The notes below the pieces were generated by a model. It worked only from the letters and a program-made list of their open reading frames with translations, was not told where the DNA came from and ran no database searches. A program made the translations under genes and the position numbers. A stretch of 64,000 nt of DNA, taken from positions 129,260,941 to 129,324,940 of the forward strand of contig OW804096.1 of the NCBI GenBank assembly GCA_942159475.1. Direction: 5' to 3'. Source of the stretch: Sthenelais limicola. Lineage: Eukaryota > Annelida > Polychaeta > Phyllodocida > Sigalionidae. This document shows, one piece after another, positions 58,216 through 64,000 of this stretch (positions are counted from its first letter, which is position 1; every line of letters begins with the position of its first letter).

Positions 58216-58477
58216 CGGCCGATTTGTCGGTCAATAGATTTACAGAACTAAGACAACATAGAAAATTTGTCGGCCGATGACCGCCAGCAGGTCCGACATA
58301 TCGGAGTAATGTCGGAGAAATCTATAGCAAATTTTGTCAGGTTCCGATCATGTCGGTTTAGTCTATGAGAAATCGGCCGATTACCGACCTTATCGGCCGA
58401 TCTAACTAAAATCTTTCACATTTTCATTACATTTACCGACTTTAGCGGATTATCGGCCGACAAATACGTCACTATGT

Positions 58478-58509
58478 CGGTACTTTCAAACCGCTTTCCA
58501 TAATATATG
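58478..58509 (-). repeat. right terminal inverted repeat of the integrase transposon
   Basis: Its reverse complement begins CATATATTATGGAAAGCGGT and continues TTGAAAGTACCG, matching the left end. Confidence 0.93.
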
Positions 58510-59122
58510 ATTAATGTGCTAAATTTCCAGTAACGATTTTCTTTACTTATCTCTTGTAATAATGCATATTTTTGTAAAATTTTCCTATCGTATCAGCTCT
58601 GAATGAGAATAGTGTATATATTGCATAATTTCACCTTTGCTGAATAAACATTTTTAAAACAAAAAACTACATCAATTAAGCAATGAAAACATTCGTATAT
58701 TGACATGATGTAAAATTATATTGTCTTAAATTGAATTTTTTAAAAACGTTTATTAGATACTGAAAAAGGTGAAATTAGGCGAATATCAAATCTCCATAAA
58801 CTTTCAAGTGTAACTAGCCCATCACTAATTTTTATCTATTTAACCTTGAAGACAGACACAAAATGAACACCATGGGCGTGGAATATGCATTTGAACTAGG
58901 CCCAGACCTGTGCAACATGTGCAGACAAAAGAAAGTCCAAACTGAGAAGCCTATCTCTGAAGTGAGAAGCTTAATGTTCCAACTTTACGATCAGAGTGTA
59001 TTAGGAATAAAGCTTCTTCTCGATCTTTTTAAAACTTAAAAGCAGAAAGCAATGTCGGTAAAACACATTTTAACAGTTTTTTCCCCAGTTTCCAGGTTTT
59101 TATTCTTTTTTCTCGTTCAACT
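58510..59122. other. non-coding sequence right of the transposon
   Basis: AT-rich, no gene or repeat recognised. Confidence 0.6.
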
Positions 59123-60199
59123 CTCAAAGGCTGGTAAACGGTGATCTGACCATATCTGGTAGAACCACTCAATCTTTTGTCTAAATCTTATAAAGTATAG
59201 TCTAAATTTATTATAACCTAGAATTTGATTACAAGATAGGGGCTAGGTACTTAAATTACAAATAAATATAATTCGGAAATATCATTCCACCATCACTGAT
59301 AGAATAAATCGTGGTTGTCTCCACCTTACCGGCATCTAATCCCAGATAAGTATGCAAACTTATCAATGTAGTATCATGAAGACATCCCATTTACAATATC
59401 AATCTTTGAATTCCACCAGGATTTATTTGATGCATATTAATTGAAACAGTATCCATCCATCCTGGCATTAACCTATTATTGATTATATGCAGATATTGTA
59501 TGCTAATCGCTTACAGGTATGCCAGAACTATTCTAGATATATGAGTTCTGTTTGATCTAACACAAACCTTTTTAAACTCAAAGGCTACTGGTGAACGGTG
59601 ATCTGACCATATCTGGTAGAACCACTCAATCTTTTGTCTAAATCTTATAAAGTATAGTCTAAATTTATTATAATCTAGTGTTAGATTACAAGATAGGGGC
59701 TAGGTACTTAAATTACAAATAAATATAATTTGGCACGTCATTCAACTATCACTGATAGAATAAATGGTGGTTGTCTCCACCTTAACGGCATGTTTGAATG
59801 CCAGACATGTGCTTGTGGACTTCTTTAATCTGAATCTTAATTTAGTCATCAAAGACCTATATGTGTGCTGTATTCAAGGGTAACTGTACTTTTAATTGTA
59901 CTTGTAGTTGTGCATCTTAATTAACTGTAGTCTAATCCCAGATAAGTATGCAATCTTATCAATGTAGTATCAGGAAGACATCACATTTATGATAGGTAAT
60001 GGTATCAATCTTTGAATTCCACCAGGATGTATTTGATGCATATTAATTGAAACAGTATCCATCCATCCTGGCATTAACCTATTATATAATAATTATACGG
60101 ATATTGTATGCTGCTTAGGCGTGATTATGCTCTCCTAATCTCTTACAGGTATGCCAGAACTATTCTAGATATATGAGTTTTGTTTTATCTAACACAAAG
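59123..60199 (+). repeat. tandem duplication, unit about 450-620 bp
   Basis: Copy 1 (59123-59568) and copy 2 (59577-60199) both run from CTCAAAGGCT...GAACGGTGATCTGACC-type sequence to GTATGCCAGAACTATTCTAG and TGTTT(T/G)ATCTAACACAAA. Copy 2 carries about 140 extra bases after CACCTTAACGGCAT and about 25 extra before the CTTACAGGTATGCC part. The copies are otherwise closely similar. No protein-coding potential was recognised in either copy. Confidence 0.9.
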
Positions 60200-60622
60200 C
60201 ATTTTAATTTTTTTTGTTACGATCTATAATTAATATAGGCCTAATTTTATAGGCCTTAACTCTTGTAGGCCTATCATATTAATTATATGTTATTTGATAT
60301 AATCTATTGTTATTATCAATAACATTAGAATGTATTGAGATTATTTTGATTTAAGTTTTAGTCTCTACTAGGAAGATCTAGCTTATCAGTACACCCAATC
60401 ACTTCTCGCCTCCAGATTTGCCATCAGTGCGTATACAAATACTATATAGGTTTACTATGACAATGACGACCAAATGCATTTTTGTCCAATGCTTGTTCAA
60501 TGCTTGTACAATTATATTGCTTTCACCATCCCAAGGGATGGCTGGGCCATGAATACGGTACACAACTCATGGCCAACCGTATTTCTCAGAAGTAGTAACT
60601 AAGGATTAATTTTGATAAGTGA

Positions 60623-60916
60623 TACCTCGCACAGCTGCTGATAGCTAGATTCCATGCTGAGCCCAATACGTTGAATAAGTTAGGACCTAATTTAAACACT
60701 CTGCAGAAGAAGCTAAAGATTTACAGAATGATTCAAGAATTAGGACTCATTCATAATCCAATTAAAATTAATAAATATGAAATCAAGATCCTTGATCCTT
60801 CAGAGGATAAAAGGCGAAAGTACCAGGGGTCCGTCCAACAATATATGTCTTATCTCCGTTTCGTCAACCTCGTTCCCATCGAGCCAAAGATCAAATCGCA
60901 CAATCAAAGTATGTGA
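60623..60916 (+). other. unexplained open frame, about 98 codons
   Basis: An open frame with no nearby ATG start, reading for example NKLGPNLNTLQKKLKIYRMI and KRRKYQGSVQQYMSYLRF, rich in Lys and Asn, ends at TGA 60914-60916. An acceptor-like CGCACAG precedes CTGCTGATAG at 60635, so it could be a 3' exon. No family is recognised. It may be chance in AT-rich DNA. Confidence 0.2.
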
Positions 60917-63900
60917 CACTTTGATGATCGAGAATAGAGTTTATTATGCCACACACATTCGGATAGCCTATATACTATTCTTAAATACTCACGCACATAT
61001 ACAGGGGCCAACGCTGCTCTCTTAAATTACCACCCTACCCCTCATTACCTCCTGCTTGGATATGTATAGTTTATGTATAGAGCCAGGTAAAAAGCAAGAA
61101 TGCAAAAGCATTTCCGGCAAACCATACAAACATTGATTGTGTTTTGTTTGTGATGGAATGAATGAATTTTTCCATTATTAAAGTTAGTTCATATAATTAG
61201 ACATGGAGAATTGAATTTTGTTGAACGGTTGATAAATTATATGGGCGCGTATTTTCTATTGCACGCACAATAGTAAAGTATATTCATGGTAAACTTTGAA
61301 ATATTATAACCATTAATGTCGATAACCCAAACCTTGAAGATCACTGTTATATATTCACTTTGGCGATTAGAACCTGGAATATAACAGTGCGCTTAAAGCC
61401 GCACGTGCATGCAGCTGAAGAGACCAAAAGACTTCTCAGACGTGAGAGAGTCCCTCTAAACTGAGGGAAAGCCTCTTGGATTTGACGAATTTCCGCGTTC
61501 GCCAAAATCTTAATCTGTATTTGTGGAGGCTCCCAGTAATAACAACGAGACAAAATCATCCAAAATGTTGGCCAAACTAGCTTTGAATGGGTAGGAAAAG
61601 AATGGGACAAAATGTAAAAAAAAAACAGCATCGATTTTGATTGATGTAACGTGAAAAATTTAGCTTTAAATCATATAGATGTAGTTAAATGTTGATTCCC
61701 AATCGTATCCCTGAATGGCATAGATATTTTGGATCTCTGCCTAAAGTCAATGAATAGTATTTAGTAAAAAAGAAATCGCCACTGCAGCAAGTGAATCAAC
61801 TGAGATGTTTTCCACTTGTTTTACAGTTGGTATTTCAACATGTACATCATAGACTGCCTTTTTGAGATATAGATTATGCTGAGTAGTCAGTGAGTCCTCT
61901 TGAGAATATGGGTTAAGTAGGGTGTGTACAGGTCGTTAGAACCATAAATAGGACTGTGTTTTAGTGCATTTTTTGTTGGGACATCCTATGTTGACAAACA
62001 GATACTTACTATTTGCGGAATTTAAGCGTAAGTGGACATGTGTGTACTTCTTGGAGACACTTAGAGTTAATCCAAACCCCACCATTTCATGTTGCACAAG
62101 GAGAGTATTCTGGAGCCATCATTATGAACTTCTGGTTGAGCAAAATGTGGACAGAGTATAAGAGTGTTTGAATCCAAGCAAAAAGATGTAGGCACCCGAG
62201 ATTCTAGGGGGCATGGCACTGTCTGGTTGGTAGAGTGAATACAAGAGACTATATAAAATGGACACTATAAAAAAGGTTTTGGGTGTAAAATAGAGTGAGT
62301 AAAAACTTCAGAACTTTAAGATGCATGTGCTAATTGTAGGAAGAGAATTTTGACAACTTCGGAACATACACTTGGTTCACAATCACGTGTTTAAATTGAT
62401 GGGATGTCTCCAGAAAGGACTTAATTTCTTCTCACGATAATTGGAGGTCATACACTTATTTCCCTTTTCCTTCCGATCACGTTATACAACTATTAAACTT
62501 TATTTTAATGATATACAGCGGGGAGGGAAATAGCCACATTTTAAACACTTTTAAAAATGTATAGTTCTTCCAGAGCAGCATTCATGAACGCATTGACTGG
62601 GCAAAAATATGCATATCACCGAAAATATAGAACTCTGGTATCACGTGTTCCCCTCAAATAACAGTCATTTCTTATAACGCTTCATTGGAAAGGACAGGCT
62701 ACGCCCGATCTGGTTGGTTGCGTTTGCTGACATGTATATTGATTCATTATATTCATATGATATGGGCATATGTAGATGAATAGAAAGAGGGAAAGAGAAG
62801 AATGTTTCGTTTTGTTATGTTGCGTTTTGTATACTTTTTTTTAAAGGGTTTTATTCAGTTTCTATCCTGCCATCTTGGCATATAATAATTATACACTTCT
62901 AACGGCATGATTAAACTGTGTCCCTTATTATTATGTGGTTTTCCTGGTCTTTTCTTAATTTTTCTTACACCTTCTATATAATGACATAACAAATATAAAT
63001 GTAAACAATATCCCTCGAGCAGAAAGAGGCAAAATACACCGCTGTTACAACAACAGTTTGTTTGAGTAACGTTAGACAAGTATTACTGACCGGGACTAAG
63101 ATCTTTAATGTATTTTTTTCATCAGGTTAATCCATCTCCGGTCTGCGTTTTGTATTCATTGCTGGGAGAGACAATGCTGGCATGACCCACATCTCTGATC
63201 CTATAATTTGGTAACTTAATTTTGTAATTCTAATAAGTTTGTAATTTTATGTAATGTTTCTCGACCTAACAGAAACATAGTAGAGTAGAGTAGCTATATT
63301 TGAGTAATAATGCAACAAAGACAAGGAAAGAAGATAGGCATGGGCATGTGGATAGTGGATAGTGCTTTTTATCATATGCAGAAAGGTCTGGTAATGGGTA
63401 CAATATGTAGTATAATTATCTGAAGGATTGGTTGGATTGTTTTTTCTTGTAGGTGTGAGTGATTCCTCACGGAATTCCTTGGAATTCGCTTGATGGACCA
63501 GCTAGATTCGCTAGATGACCATTCTCCCCGCCGCCATATTGTCCCCGCTGACATTGTCCCCGACACATTCTCCTATTAGCCCGTCTACCCGCTGCTCTTT
63601 CCCCCTCCACCATTGTCCCCACCACCAACTTGCCATCCATCATTTCCCCCTCAAGCATCCACCGCCGTTGATTCATTTATTTATTTTACTTATTCACATC
63701 GAATAATATGTGCGCACAACTTGTAAAACTAGTCCGGAAATATTTGAACAAATTCCACTCGATCCGCACTATTTTTCTATTAGTTTAATTTGTACTGTCT
63801 ATACGAAATGTAACGTACAATCCTCCATGGTGTGCGCAATGGCAGATCGTAGGCCTACAGGCTACTCAAGCGCCTCTCACCGTACCATCAAAGAAACACC

Positions 63901-64000
63901 AGACGTCGCCAATAATGGGTAAAAGATTGCTAGCATAACGCTTCAGCTGATGGCGCCCCCTATTTAACTTCCATTAGATGACCAAGTGAATAATTTTGGC
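60917..64000. other. intergenic sequence at right edge
   Basis: No gene recognised. A pyrimidine-rich stretch (CCCCxCCACCATTGTCCCC-like) lies at about 63520-63665. A possible short exon near 63828-63919 is discussed as a finding. Other open frames here lack domain patterns. Confidence 0.5.

Larger units (their letters stand above)
53075..58509 (+). mobile_element. DNA transposon with TIRs and integrase-type transposase, 5.4 kb
   Basis: The left end CATATATTATGGAAACCGGA (continuing to 53106) and the right end (58478-58509) are inverted copies matching at 30 of 32 positions. TATA next to TTATGG at both ends may be a 4-bp target duplication, but the AT-rich palindromic ends make the boundary ambiguous. 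Inside each end are direct repeats and TCGGCCGA palindromes (3 left, 5 right), and CCGACA/TGTCGG words are dense. The plus strand encodes the C-terminal part of an integrase-core (DDE) transposase in four exons, with an AATAAA at 57738. No reverse transcriptase, LTR or second gene was seen, so it is a cut-and-paste type DNA element and not a retroelement. The superfamily is not assigned; eukaryotic integrase-bearing groups such as IS3EU or Ginger are candidates. Confidence 0.85.

Noticed and set aside
53075..58509. Retroviral/LTR retroelement or Polinton as the source of the integrase
   Set aside because: No LTRs, reverse transcriptase, polymerase B or capsid genes are visible. The element is 5.4 kb with inverted termini and a spliced transposase.

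Overview
This is eukaryotic (metazoan) genomic DNA. The window is dominated by the 5' two-fifths or so of a fibrillin gene on the minus strand. I can trace 33 coding exons from the signal-peptide ATG at 43983 down to 464, where the gene runs off the left edge. Together they give 4171 coding nt (about 1390 residues), with every exon junction in frame. All introns are phase 1 except intron 1 (phase 2). Domain order is: signal peptide, fibrillin-unique N-terminal (FUN) segment, three EGF, hybrid 1, two cbEGF, TB, EGF, five cbEGF, TB, three cbEGF, hybrid 2, cbEGF, TB, nine cbEGF. This follows my recollection of human fibrillin-1 domain by domain, apart from one extra cbEGF, a missing proline-rich linker and an RGD in a different TB domain. 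Such close agreement, with AT-rich DNA and many small repeats, suggests an invertebrate deuterostome (echinoderm, hemichordate or cephalochordate). The species cannot be fixed from the sequence.

Layout. 1-16 kb: densely spaced exons 33 to 4, with introns mostly 0.1-1 kb. 16-44 kb: three very large 5' introns (9.9, 9.4 and 8.1 kb) separating exons 4, 3, 2 and 1. 44-53 kb: 5' flank, with pyrimidine-rich sequence (purine-rich on the gene's strand) but no recognisable gene. 53.07-58.51 kb: a 5.4 kb DNA transposon with 32-bp terminal inverted repeats, TCGGCCGA-rich subterminal repeats at both ends and a spliced plus-strand integrase-type transposase. Its catalytic D2 and E are present but the upstream part with D1 was not found. 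A second, smaller inverted-repeat element with a 5-bp target duplication sits inside one transposase intron. 58.5-64 kb: non-coding as far as I can tell, with a tandemly duplicated block of about 0.5 kb at 59.1-60.2 kb.

The fibrillin exons encode a secreted extracellular-matrix microfibril protein: cbEGF arrays form calcium-stiffened rods, and TB/hybrid domains bind partners and form covalent cross-links. No RNA genes, CRISPR arrays or operons were seen. The least explained signals are a scattered set of tiny palindromes built on a CAACGAG/CTCGTTG core, two of them flanked by 10-11 bp direct repeats, and the integrase transposon. I see no evidence for a wholly new multi-gene system in this window.
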